Origin: Platycnemis pennipes
Lineage: Eukaryota; Arthropoda; Insecta; Odonata; Platycnemididae
Reading direction: 5' to 3'
Length of the DNA stretch: 64,000 nt
Assembly: GCA_933228895.1 (NCBI GenBank)
Contig: OW121849.1
Span: forward strand, 35,558,354-35,622,353
Shown: positions 34,611 through 45,700 of the stretch, in pieces
How the letters are laid out: each line of letters begins with the position of its first letter
Position numbering within the stretch: position 1 is the first letter of the stretch
Notes under the pieces: generated by a model
What the model was told of the DNA's origin: nothing
What the model saw: only the letters and a program-made list of their open reading frames with translations
Databases searched by the model: none
Made by a program: the position numbers and the translations under genes

Positions 34611-35216
34611 CAGGGTGGCGATCGTCAGGGAAAACCACGTTAATCAAATTGTTATTCGCTTCTAAAACTCGTGCCTTCCGATTCTGATCCAGTCTCAGAA
34701 CTTGGCTTTGGTTTGTATTTTTCGCGTAGCTTAGTGATACCTGTGCCGGAGTCCGCCAGTAAATTGGCCATTAACTTTCCCTTCGATGTCTTTTCTGTAA
34801 TCTTCAACTTCCCAGAACTACCACGACACGCTACCTCTTCCTTGAAGAATTAGACTTTGTCAATTTGTAATTTTACCGAAGGAAACATACACGGCGACGG
34901 AAATACGATACTCAGCCTCGGATACGCGGCCGCGAAAAATGTATTAAAAGTATGTACGATTCGTGTGAGGGCTTAACTTGTGAAGATTTAATATATTTTT
35001 TCATTAGGGCGGAGGTTCCATATATTTTTTCATTCTTATAGCTTTTAATGTATAGATTTCAGCTTTTAACATTTTCTGAGTTTTGACGAAAATTTAATTC
35101 AGCAGAAATAAAATATTCTGATAATAGGAGACCTTTTGACGATCGGTCAGGGAAATTGGTAAAGCCATCAGGGAAAAGTCAGGGAATTTGAAAATTGGTC
35201 ATCAGTAGCCACCCTG
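34611..35216. mobile_element. Non-autonomous TIR transposon, hAT-like (CAGGGTGGC ends)
   Basis: The ends CAGGGTGGC and GCCACCCTG form a 9-bp TIR, and CAGGGAAA-type subterminal repeats occur near both ends (34628, 35147, 35168, 35180). The pentamer ATAAG directly abuts both ends (34606-34610 and 35217-35221), as expected of a target duplication. CAGGGTGGC-type ends with repeated TCAGGGAA blocks are typical of a hAT family in arthropods (general knowledge), but hAT usually leaves 8 bp, so the superfamily is not certain. No transposase is present. Confidence 0.7.
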
Positions 35217-35221
35217 ATAAG

Positions 35222-38200
35222 TTGAAGAATTGCAAAAGTTTTTTCGCTTAAGCTCCAGTCATTTAATCATGTTTCACATTATTTTTCGTAAAAACTTCGC
35301 ATCTCATTTAAATTTATAAATTGGCTCAGCTTAGACGAACACTAAAGATAAATTTGCTGATTAAAAAATAAAATTGATAATATCATACCCATTACTTTTA
35401 TTTTTAGTTATTTGGGACCCGAGAACATATAAACCATTTAATTGGCACTCAAACTTGCAATTAAATATCTATCTGGTTATGTGATTAAATAAATAACACG
35501 AAAAGACTCGTGAATTAGTTTTAAGAGGATTATCTCCCCGGCAATTTTCATCGAAATCTTAGACCCGGTCAATGCGCTTTCTAAGATGGATTCAGATTGG
35601 ATTTATATTTTTTAAGCTTTTGATAATCTGTTAAAAAGTTCCTTAGTTTATTCATTTTGTTAATTAAATGTGACGAAATGTATTTAATTCCGAAATTGGT
35701 TTTTATGAACGTAGTTGCATGCATTTTCTTTTTCTTCATAAAATTTCCCCGATGTCTTTACCCCCCATAGAGTTTACTGCTGGAATGTTAAGGTAAACTC
35801 CTTTTCTCCCGCTTGCATGCCCTAAATAATTCTTTGGGTATCCGCTATGTCATGTAAACCGTAATACCCCTCCGTGTTGGTTGGGCACAGGCTTCTCAGA
35901 AACCGCGTCGGGCTTCTGCGTGGTTTTCTCGGCTCATGTAACAGAATATTTAGACTACGAAATAGGTCACGGAGCAAGTAGACGCTCAATTTCATGGGAG
36001 GAAAGAGACGTTGAGTTACTAGTGTTTGCTTCATTACTCGAAGAGGGCTCATTGAGTCTGTCAAATCAGTCTCGTGTACCAAGCGTGTATTGTCTGAAGG
36101 AAAAACATTCTCTGATTAATCATTTAGTTTTGAAAAGAGGTAACTCATTAACAAGGAAATAAACAAAAGTGAAATCATTGAACATGCATGCTTGGGATTG
36201 TAAGATACTTGGAAAGAAGTTTGTGTATTTTAAACATGAGTATTCTTTCGAGTGTTTTGTTTCATTGTTCTTCATTATACGTCTGCCTGAGGCATATCGC
36301 GAATGCGCCATTAAGCAATAAAAAATGCCTTAAGCCAGTGTGGAGAATTAAGGTTTTAATCGTTTACATTATAACTTCTGGCCTTGCTTTTTTAGTGGTA
36401 TTTTATTGGGTGGCATGCGTAGGTACTTTTGAAACCATAATCAGTATTTAGTTCAGGCGAGTTGGAATATGTGCAACCATTTTTCGAAGCTCTTGATAGG
36501 TATAGGGAAATAGTGACAAATTAAACAATCTGGGTATGTCGTTAATTCATTATTGCAATTGTCTCGTTCGTGTGAATTGAGAGATTTTTAAGCATTTTCA
36601 AAGATCAAAATGAAGCCCACACGTGTTGCATATCTGTAATTTCGCAATAGCATTAGTTTCGTCATTTAACGATTCCATACTGTGAAGAAAATTTATTCCG
36701 TCGTACGAGTAGAAGCCATTGAATGCTGATGTTGAAACAGCTTATTTTATTTTTATGGTCAAATCATGCGACTCTTTTAAATGCGGCGATGCCCGTTACA
36801 TAAGTGTGACGAAGGAGCCACTTCAAGTGACACCTAGTGTTTCTCAGGCGTTCAGTTAACATACTAATAATAACTCCATTGAGGGTAGTAACGTCCTATT
36901 TTTCTTCTGCCATAGGAACTAAGAATTTTCTGCGGCTTGCTGCTCTTCCTCTCATGGTTTTCTTATGCTGTTAGGGAACCATAATCTGTTTTGTTTTTGT
37001 GGGAAGAAATACATGACATGTGAAGCATTTGACCTTATTTTCCTTCGTTTTTCGGTGTTTCAATACTCTTCATCTACTCATTTTCATAGAAAGAAAGAAA
37101 AATACATTCTACTGTACATAAAAATGTCTTTATATTTCTTCACAGTAACACATGGCGTTGAAACGCGTCGTAAGAGATTAGGGGCAGTCAGTACCGCAAT
37201 GATTAGAATAATGATTAGTCTGTACCACGAAATCACGCTTCAATCCGTTAGCTCACTCCTAAACTACGGTAACTACGGCGTAATATTCAAAATCTTAATT
37301 TCTTTGTATTAAGTTCCGCTAGAAATATCGCATGGAAATCTTAAGATGAAATATGTACACTACTAATTTCATAATTTTCATTTATGCATTAGTTATTGAT
37401 TTCCAAGTGGCTAGGATATTTATGAATGCAAATCCCTGCTCACCGAAGGGGATTGTAGAGCGCACATATTTTCTCTCCCGAGCAGCGGATATGGTGGATA
37501 GGTCGACGGAGTGGGGGAGCTAAGAAGCCCACCTTCCATACAAATCCCCTTGAGAGAAATAAAGAACGCTGCTAGCGTTGAATCTTTAAATGCGTTCTCG
37601 GCTGGAGGATACCAGCTACGCATTGAGATGTGCCCATTCTGTGTGGGCCAGCTGAATTTGTTCAAATTGTCCCTCCCGCCCCTCGCAAGAGCCCAACCCA
37701 CCCTCCGACCTCGCTTTTCTGTTACCTACCCCCTTTTTGTCCGCTTCCTGTATGCGACCTTCAGAATGAAATGTCGACCATTCTGTTTTTTCCGACAGCA
37801 ATCATATATTACAAATTGGTTTGTCGTGGCTTCTCCATTTATGGGAGACGCTGTTTCTTTTCACATTGGCAGTTCGAAAACGTTAGTTAATGTAATATTT
37901 TACAGTATATCTAGAGTGTGTTTTTACAGTATATCTAGCGTCTAGGGTCTGTGTTGTAAATCTTGTTAAAATTACGTAATTGAGATGTATATTCATCGTA
38001 GATCAATTTAAGTGTGTTCGTGAAGAATTAATGAATATGATGCAGTTACTGAAACTGTTACTTTTAGTTGCTATGGCATGAAAATATAATATTGTGTCGT
38101 TCTTGTTTTCATATTTCTTGGGAGCTTCATTTCGATTTTTTTACGTTGGGTTACTCGCATGCTGTATTTCTTTGATATTTTTTTTAAATGATTAAGCGTT

Positions 38201-38560
38201 AAGTTTCCTTCTCTCTTATTAAATTCGTTTTAATTTTAAAACTAGAATTTTTAATTAGTTTTCGTAATTGTATTTAAATCTAAATTTTCTCTGATTCAGC
38301 TAGCTCTCTTCTTTTCTTTCGCTGCTCGCCTAACTGAGCACTGTGTTCAAGTTTTTTTTTGTGTTGACAGCGTCATTTAAAGTTTGCGAGGGCATATATG
38401 AGGATGTACATTTAGTGATTAGTGTAAATGATTATTTTAACTACCAGACATACTCATACAGCCAAATAATTTCTCACTGGAAATTAACGGTCGATCTCGG
38501 ACGAATCTTAAATAACAGAAGCCTAACCGCTAAGGTCGGTCTGGTTGGTGAGGTTAGAGT
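35222..38560. other. Non-coding spacer
   Basis: No supported gene. Notable only is a short tandem duplication of TTTACAGTATATCTAG near 37899-37938. A 144-codon frame at 37511-37945 is overlapped by two other frames and has no domain. Confidence 0.35.
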
Positions 38561-38564
38561 TCCC

Positions 38565-38745
38565 TAAGTGTATACCAAGCGTAATGGCGTGGCGTTGCAC
38601 TTAACACACCAGAGTGTGGGTCCTTTTAGTCATTCACACAGAAAATCACTCCGATTGGGTGAAACTGGACGTGTCCAAAGGCTTCTGCCGTACTCGAACC
38701 CGCGACCTCCAACGCTCTACACTCTAGGCTGCCAATCTATCGATT
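38565..38745 (-). repeat. tRNA-derived SINE
   Basis: On the minus strand GGCAGCCTAGAGTGTAGAGC (box A-like) is followed by GTCGCGGGTTCGAGTACGGC, with GGTTCGAGTAC close to box B. The rest of the unit, containing CACACTCTGGTGTG, is a non-tRNA body. The head resembles a tRNA more closely than the SINEs at 24.9 and 31.0 kb. Confidence 0.55.
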
Positions 38746-39277
38746 TTAAATTGTTATTTTATCATAATGGAAATTAGCATTTCTTTGAATTTTCGATATC
38801 CTTAAAGCATGCGTTGAGAAGTATTTTTATACGACGATGATAGCGATCGCAACCCATCAAAGTCCTTCATGTACTCTCTGTAGATTGATATTACGGTTGG
38901 GAATGGCGGAATTTCGAGTTCTGTATATTTGCTGCGTCTGGTTTGCATCCTGGGAGGAAAACGTTCGTCACCGAATTGAATTTTTCTTCCTCTTTTTTTA
39001 TACCCTTCCCCATGGGGAAAACGCGTAAAAAGTACGTGAAAACCCCTCATGCGCTCTTTTTTTTCACATTAACTCCTGTTATAATTACGATGTAGGTGCC
39101 AGAGGGGCAGTTTTGCCTGAATATCACCCAAGTAAAGCGCTATTATTATGATGAAAGCGTTATTATTCCTGATCTAGGAAGTGAGAGTTGACTGCTAAAT
39201 TATTCAGTAATTTATAGGAATAATAAATTTAAGTTTTAAACCTGACGTGGATAATGTCAACACACAAAATGTCAAAA

Positions 39278-39328
39278 CGAGCTCACTCCTTCCCCAAGTG
39301 TTTTCTCGCCTGTGTTTTTGTACCCCTT
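39278..39328. repeat. 51-bp perfect direct repeat, copy 1
   Basis: A 51-nt segment beginning CGAGCTCACTCCTTCCCC and ending GTACCCCTT is repeated exactly at 40400-40450, 1,122 bp away in the same orientation. The flanks do not match. It contains no recognised element. Confidence 0.9.
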
Positions 39329-40399
39329 GTATATGAACCTTTCCCGCGTTTATCAGTTTAAAGCGATAATTGACGACTTGATTGGCAGGACCGGATTCTT
39401 TTGTCACTATTCTCACAATCTAATTAAATCATCTCGTGCGCTGTACAGGCCGACTTGAGAACCAGAATGACGGAAAACCAGTTTCAATGTATCCATTCCG
39501 GTCTCATCGTCCCCGAGAAAGTTACTCGACACGTGATGGGATTATATTCTTTCTGGAAGAGTCCTTGCGTTTCTTCCTTGATCTTTAATTGCACTACATA
39601 ATCAAGATTTAACCAAGGATGTGTCATTTTGAATTTGATTGCTGCTATTTACTGTACCATCTTTTCTATCATCGCGAAAGTAGATAACCGCCTTTCAAAA
39701 TCCTTTAATTTTATTCGAAAATCCAGGGGTCAATTTAGGTGAAGCCTCTTGCGATGGACGAAATTTGCCAGATTGTTCGGTACAATTAAGATTTTCCTTC
39801 AGCATCTCCATATTTTTTTCTAACTTTTGATAACCCCTAGTTAATCAAGAATTCGAGTCGTTCCAGTATACTGCGCGGAAACTAAGGATTCCTCAATAGC
39901 TTTCGAAAACCACTAAGCAAACGAATTCATGTTTAACAACATACCACGCCATGAAACACCATAATGTATTGGGTAAGTTGTTTATTAAAAATCACATTCA
40001 TGACCTTAGTTGTTTATTAAAACACCTAAATTCTTTTACATCTTTTTATTTTGGTATTTCCGCCGTCCAGTTAGAGCTCCCTTGAAATCAAGCTTACATA
40101 AGTACTCAAAGGCCTTGATTCAGTTTAACCTTTTTGAGGAACTTTTTATTTTATTTCCCGCTCTTCTGTTGGCCTGGCATAATCAGTATAAAGCGAAAAA
40201 TAATGGACATCCCGTCGTCATCGATCCCTCAGGAATATTTGGGAATATGATTTTAAAGTGTTCCTTATTACTTTAAGTGAACGAGTGAAAGATGTAGTCA
40301 ATAGGTCTCGTCGTCGATTAATTGAGTGCTGAGGAGCTCTTTTGTGTGCTCGCCTCTCATCGATCGAGTCTCCAGCTCCGTCGTCATTTTGGTGGGTAT

Positions 40400-40450
40400 C
40401 GAGCTCACTCCTTCCCCAAGTGTTTTCTCGCCTGTGTTTTTGTACCCCTT
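40400..40450. repeat. 51-bp perfect direct repeat, copy 2
   Basis: Exact copy of 39278-39328. It lies inside a 99-codon plus-strand frame (40322-40621), but since the same text also occurs in non-coding sequence at copy 1, the frame is not evidence of coding. Perfect identity over 51 bp in otherwise diverged sequence points to a recent copying event or a conserved repeat unit. Confidence 0.9.
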
Positions 40451-41755
40451 ATCCCTCAGTTCGATCCAGTAGACAGTTCCTCATTTGACTTTTCTCGGGC
40501 AAAATATGTTATCTTCCACTTCAGCTTGGCGTCTGGAGAGGCTGGTGGTGGTCTCTGGAATTTAATGCGCCGATACCTTTACGTCCAACTCCTAATTTTA
40601 CTCTTTGATTTGTCAAGGTAGCCTCGACCAATCCCAATTCCATAGCAGAATATGATTTCATTTCATTTTACTTCAGATGCCGAAGAGTAGAAGGGACTAC
40701 TCGTTGGCATCTTGACGCTTCGTTGGATTAACTTGTCTCGAAATATTAGTTCATTAAAGAATGATGGTGTCAGATGCGTTGTTAAATGCTGATGAAGTGC
40801 CCAAGAGTATTTGTGAAAAATAATTTGAACGGGTGGTCCCAGCTTCTCGGCTAAATTATGTCTATTAATGCTTCTCGTTGTTGGTTACATGTTAGTGTCA
40901 CATATCCATAAATTTTATTTTTAGGTGGTAATGATCGTTTGCCTAGTCTTCTTGCAGTTTATTAACATTAATGTGGCCATTGCGTTGCGGACGGATTCTT
41001 GAGTTAGCTCCTGGCATAGTCGAAAGTGATAATCGAATCATCTTGTTCGGTTTTTTATATGCACGGTAATGTTTTTTTTTGGATGTATGTAGATTTAAGC
41101 CACTACAATGGTCAAATGTGCTTATGCGCAATGGATACACAACCGTCTTACCCGTGGAATTAGCGAAAAGGCTTGGGACGTAATGATTATGCTATAGATT
41201 GGAGTGAAGTAGAAGATATAAGCTGTTGTAGTGTTCTTGCCTCTATTTCTGCTAAAGAAAGAGATCATGGAGCCAAACATGGCATTGTTTCGTCACCCAC
41301 AACTTACTCTGCTTATCTTTTCTTCCCATCTAGATCCCAAAGTATTTTCGCCCATGGCCGTAGGGAGAGTTCAATGCCGGAATTCACTCACATATCGGCG
41401 CGGAGCATCAACACATATTTTTGACGGATGAAAAAACCATGCCAAGTCCTTCGTGGTAAATTGTTTACACTCAGGGCGTATGCATCGTCTTGCATTGAAT
41501 TCAACAAAATTGTAATTCGTAACTTAGTAAATTTGTATATGCCTTGGTAATACCCACCATTGTTCCTTATTTGCTTGAGTTTGTGTATTGCGATTGCGAG
41601 ATTAGCATATATTAGTGCAATGGAGTAAAGAATTGTTTAGCAGGGTTTCGTATGAGTATAGGGTTAGTGATTGAATTCTGTTTTTGGTTCTCCAAAAGCC
41701 CTGAGGTTTGATTGCACCACCAAACCTAATAATAATCCCAAGATAAACACGACTG
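40451..41755. other. Non-coding spacer
   Basis: Nothing supported. Confidence 0.35.
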
Positions 41756-41845
41756 CGCTGCGATTGCGCCCGATGCGAGATAGGAACCCACAACGTTTTA
41801 GGTTGTTACGATAACACGGTACCGACCTTACTACCTCGCTTGCCT
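41700..41845 (-). repeat. tRNA-derived SINE
   Basis: The minus strand reads GCGAGGTAGTAAGGTCGGTA (box A-like) and later GTTGTGGGTTCCTATCTCGC (box B GGTTCCTATCT), then a body with TTTGGTGGTGC. It belongs with the copies at 24.9 and 31.0 kb, sharing the GGTCGGTA block and GTGGGTTCC. Confidence 0.6.
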
Positions 41846-43495
41846 TACGACAAATGAAGGATTTAAATCTGATGGTATGATAAAATGTGATAATGGAGAA
41901 GAATTGAGAGTAAAAAGCTGTAGGTTGGAGTGAAAGGAAAAAATTTTGATGAAGTTGCATGAGATTTGGTTGGGTAAAGAGGCAATTTGATTTTGAAAGT
42001 GAATTGGGCCGGAAACAAGTGGGTGGAGGACGTTTTAATAGGCAAGCGGATTATGAAGACTGTGATCGGAGGGTTGGCTTAGTAGGGAAGAGAGTAAGAA
42101 AAATCATCATTGACTGCGTGAACGGTATTATCAAAAGGGATAAGCTTAGCGAGGAAATTTTATGGAATTATGTATTGCGAAAGGAAATACCCTCACCTAC
42201 CAAATAATATGCAAGGCTGGGAATTCCCCAAGCTATATTGGGTGATTTCACCCATGAATTATATTCTTCGGTCTCTGATGTTATGTCCATTCATAGCGAA
42301 AGTTGCAAAACCCGTGAACGGATTGCTGATTAAAATGTTTATTTTTACCCTTTCATGAAGCACGGGAAGCTTCTCAGCGATATTAATCCTCGTTTGACAT
42401 GACTATATGATTCTGCTTCATCTAATATGGAATTTTCTACGCTAGAAAAATTTCATAATCCCATCGGCTGACTTCTCGGCGATATTTTTTTCTCTCCTGT
42501 TACAAAATCTAATGTGACCAGATGGTGTAAACTTCCGTACGTGTATCCATGCTCAATAATGAATGCGCAGTTCAAACTCAGTTCCGGTGCCCTGAGTCGT
42601 TCGAGGCTTACGCCCCAGGCATGGCATTTCCTGCTTGGTACTGTTGGTACGAATGGAATGAGTATCATGGCTCCGCGACGTGAGCCAGTGTCACTCGGCC
42701 GAAGCAGCAGCCGAGTTCAGCACCTTTTTTGCGCACGCAGTAATTTTAAAAGCAGATGCACGTAGGCTTGGAAATAAATGCCAATGCATGACTTATAAGC
42801 CATCGGGTATCTAATCTCCTCGGCCTATTTTCTCCACAGGGTTCAGTGCGAATCTCCCATCACCCCATGCATTCCTATGGGGAGAAGAAATTGCGTTTTC
42901 ACAACCTCCCGACCCTCCTGACTTACTTGGTAGTAATTGACTGTCCGTCGTAACTGTGTCGACTGGAATAAACGCCATCACGGGAATCGAAACTGACTCT
43001 GACATTTATTCGGTATCGTTGTTGACTTTCAAATCGTGATCATTCAATCTTTGTTTATCGTCTTGGTTTCGTTAGGAAAAGTGACCGATAGCTAAGGTTA
43101 TTCATGTCGTTTAATGTAGGTGGGAATCAGGGAAGATACCCTTGGAATTATTTATGAAAAAGAGGAAGGGTGGAGGAAAAATTGGCGTTAGAATTCATTT
43201 TCTATTAACGAATAGCGCTTAGGGGTCACAGTTTAACGGATGGAGCACTGACCTTTAAATCTCGTACAGCACTTAAGTAGGGATCGCAATTCTGTTGAAA
43301 CATCACTTTCACTATCGACCGAACCCCCGGTACATGACGCTCCTTAGTCTCCATACCAACATAATCCACTATTTATTTCTTTCGTTTATTTACTTTGTGA
43401 TGCAAAGTTTTAAACGACCGCGCAACAAAATAAAAAAATACAATAAAAACGCAAGCCGAAGTATTATATCAGGAAACGCCACAGTCAATCCATGA
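41846..43495. other. Non-coding spacer with a possible exon
   Basis: A minus-strand segment from an ATG at 43005 reads MSESVSIPVMAFIPVDTVTT and reaches a CCAA|GTAAGT donor at about 42925; a TAA stands directly before the ATG. On the other strand a TTTTCTCCACAG acceptor lies at about 42839. These are isolated signals with no supporting partner exon. Confidence 0.3.
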
Positions 43496-43499
43496 AACC

Positions 43500-43565
43500 A
43501 TCATAACCTACAAGAACTCGATCCCACGATCTTATGATTACACGACATAGGTATACACTTATATA
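43500..43565 (-). repeat. Degenerate tRNA-derived SINE head
   Basis: On the minus strand GATCGTGGGATCGAGTTCTT has a box B-like GGATCGAGTTC preceded at the right distance by tRNA-like text. Weak and old. Confidence 0.35.
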
Positions 43566-44929
43566 AGGCGGCCATTCGTTCTATAGAATCATTATGTGTT
43601 ATCACCGCGTGATGTTTGAAAACGTGGTAGCAAAGATTGCATACTTTCACCTCCTCATAATTGTTCAGTGTTGTCGGATTAAATTTATTCCTACCCAGAA
43701 CCTACGCGTCATATATTTTTGGCAATTTTACAATTTCCGTGATTTCAGACTTTCCGTATCCTTTTGTTTCTTTTACTTGACAGAAAATTTTGGTCAAAGT
43801 TATTCATGCATGTAGCTGACCTCTCCAGTGGTCTCGTACATAAAAAAATTGTTAGAGCCAGGAGGGCTAATTCCACTTCCCTGTATTTTTTTTTATTTCG
43901 AATGAAAAACATTGTCCGTGAATGACTGAAGATATTAGTAGTTTTGCGTTCCATGATAATGGCATCTCATGTCTCTGTCTAGAAGCCTCTTTAGCTGCAA
44001 TTCCCTTTTTGTTGAATGAGAATGAAATTCATCGATTGAGTTGTCCAATTTTATATACTTAGGAGACAAAACCTGCAATTTACCTCTTACCACTTTCCAA
44101 GTATGCTGGGTAGTATTGACTGTGATTACTTCCGACAAGTATTAACCAATAACTTTTAATTTTGCTGATAATGCTGCCAATGAGATAAAGTAAGAAATGA
44201 ACCTTTACGTAACTTTTTCTCCTTGAAGATCGAGTGGTATATATTTAAGGATCTAAAGTGGTTTTAGCATCAACTTAATACCAAACAGATTCGTGTTATA
44301 AGTATCCGTGATCGTTGATTGGTTAATTCGCTCTAAGTTGTCTGAATGTAATTTATGGTCCTTTTTCAAGGACGTAATCGTAACTTTCTTTGCCTACATC
44401 GGTAGTATTATGTAACCTAAGGTTGATCTCTAAAGAGTTCTGACTGCCAACTGCTCTATATTTGAGCGTGATGTAATCGTTTTCCTGGGCAAGACGCGAG
44501 CACGATACAGTTTCTCAGTGAGGTTTCCTGTTGTTAGGTTCTTAACAGCTAGTTTTGAGAATATTTGAATAATCATCGGTAGTTGTGCGTTTTTTGGGAT
44601 ATGTGTCCATTTACTTATAAGCTTGTATTGTGTCCATTTACATACTAGCTCGTTGATGTATTGAGGCATATGGTGGAAACGTTTATTTTTTTCCCCCAAT
44701 GTTTGTGAATTTTTCGTTCTGCATTAATGCTTTTTAGTTTTTTCTCATTGTTAAAAAATTCCAAGTATATATTTTAAATCGTCGAAGTGGTTTACGAACA
44801 ATTATTCTCCTTTAAGTGGTTATGTAATACCAACCTTCTCTCATAATAAAAATCAAATGAAAATGCTCAGTAACTAATGGATAGGTTCCAAGAATTGTGG
44901 GAGAAAAAAGTCGGTAGAAAATCTGGAAA

Positions 44930-45110
44930 AATATCGGACCACCTTTTGGGACACATCTTGAGACTTGGTGTCCTCGCGAAGCAATCATCCAGGGAAGAGT
45001 GAACGAGAAGTGTATAGTGAAGGGTGTTAAAGAGTGGCATTTTATTGATCTAAAGAGGTTAGCCTTTAGAAAAGTCGAGGGAAGAGCTGGTTGAGCATAT
45101 CTTAGGCATG
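44930..45110 (+). pseudogene. LINE ORF2 C-terminal relic
   Basis: From 44937 the plus strand reads DHLLGHILRLGVLAKQSSRE then a stop. It repeats the 'LIxHILRHxGLL' motif of the relic at 31.5 kb, and further matches downstream are fragmentary. Short and dead. Confidence 0.4.
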
Positions 45111-45369
45111 GTGATAGGTGATGAGAACGAACCACAACCCGAGCGAGTAGTTACGGTTAGATATCGTGGATTGCATACTTCTGCCATGTTAACTAAGTTG
45201 GTTCCTTCTTCTTTTTGGCACTCAAGATGTGTATTTTGTGCTAATGTTAGTGGCGAATAATGATAAATCCAAAGCTATGGTCGTTCGTTTTCCCACAGGT
45301 GCCATCACTTCCACGGGTGCTTCATCGCGGATCGCTTTTTAATTTTGCTTCTTGAATCCCTCACGTAAC

Positions 45370-45700
45370 CCTGGATGCTCACGAGCGCCCCGGGTGGAAA
45401 CAGCATCGCCTCCGTTGGATGTTCAGCGAGAAGTCGAGGGAGATGGTGGCTTAGGAGAGAGATGCGGGGAGTGCAGGGAATGAGGGAGGGAGGTGAAATT
45501 GGAGAAGTCCAAGGATTTTTATTTCGGGGGGGAGGTGGGAAGGGTCGCGCAGGAAGCAGGAGTCGTGTGCGGAAGGCGTGGAGAAAAAATGCGGGACGAG
45601 GGGGAGTTGGGCGTGGAGTCGCGGGTGGGGCTGACTCGCTGGCGGTGGGGGAGGGGAAGCGATCTCTCTAATCTGCGCCTCGGGTTTATTTCTTCAAGCC
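45370..45700. other. G/A-rich island
   Basis: A strongly purine-rich, GC-rich stretch interrupts AT-rich DNA. Three overlapping open frames cross it, all Arg/Gly/Glu- or Ser/Pro-rich and explained by composition. A good acceptor (CGTTTTCCCACAG at about 45299) lies just upstream, so an exon or promoter here is possible but unproven. Confidence 0.35.

Noticed and set aside
42925..43005. Minus-strand exon starting MSESVSIPVMAF with a GTAAGT donor
   Set aside because: The start and donor are good, but no partner exon, promoter or homology was found; kept only as a note.
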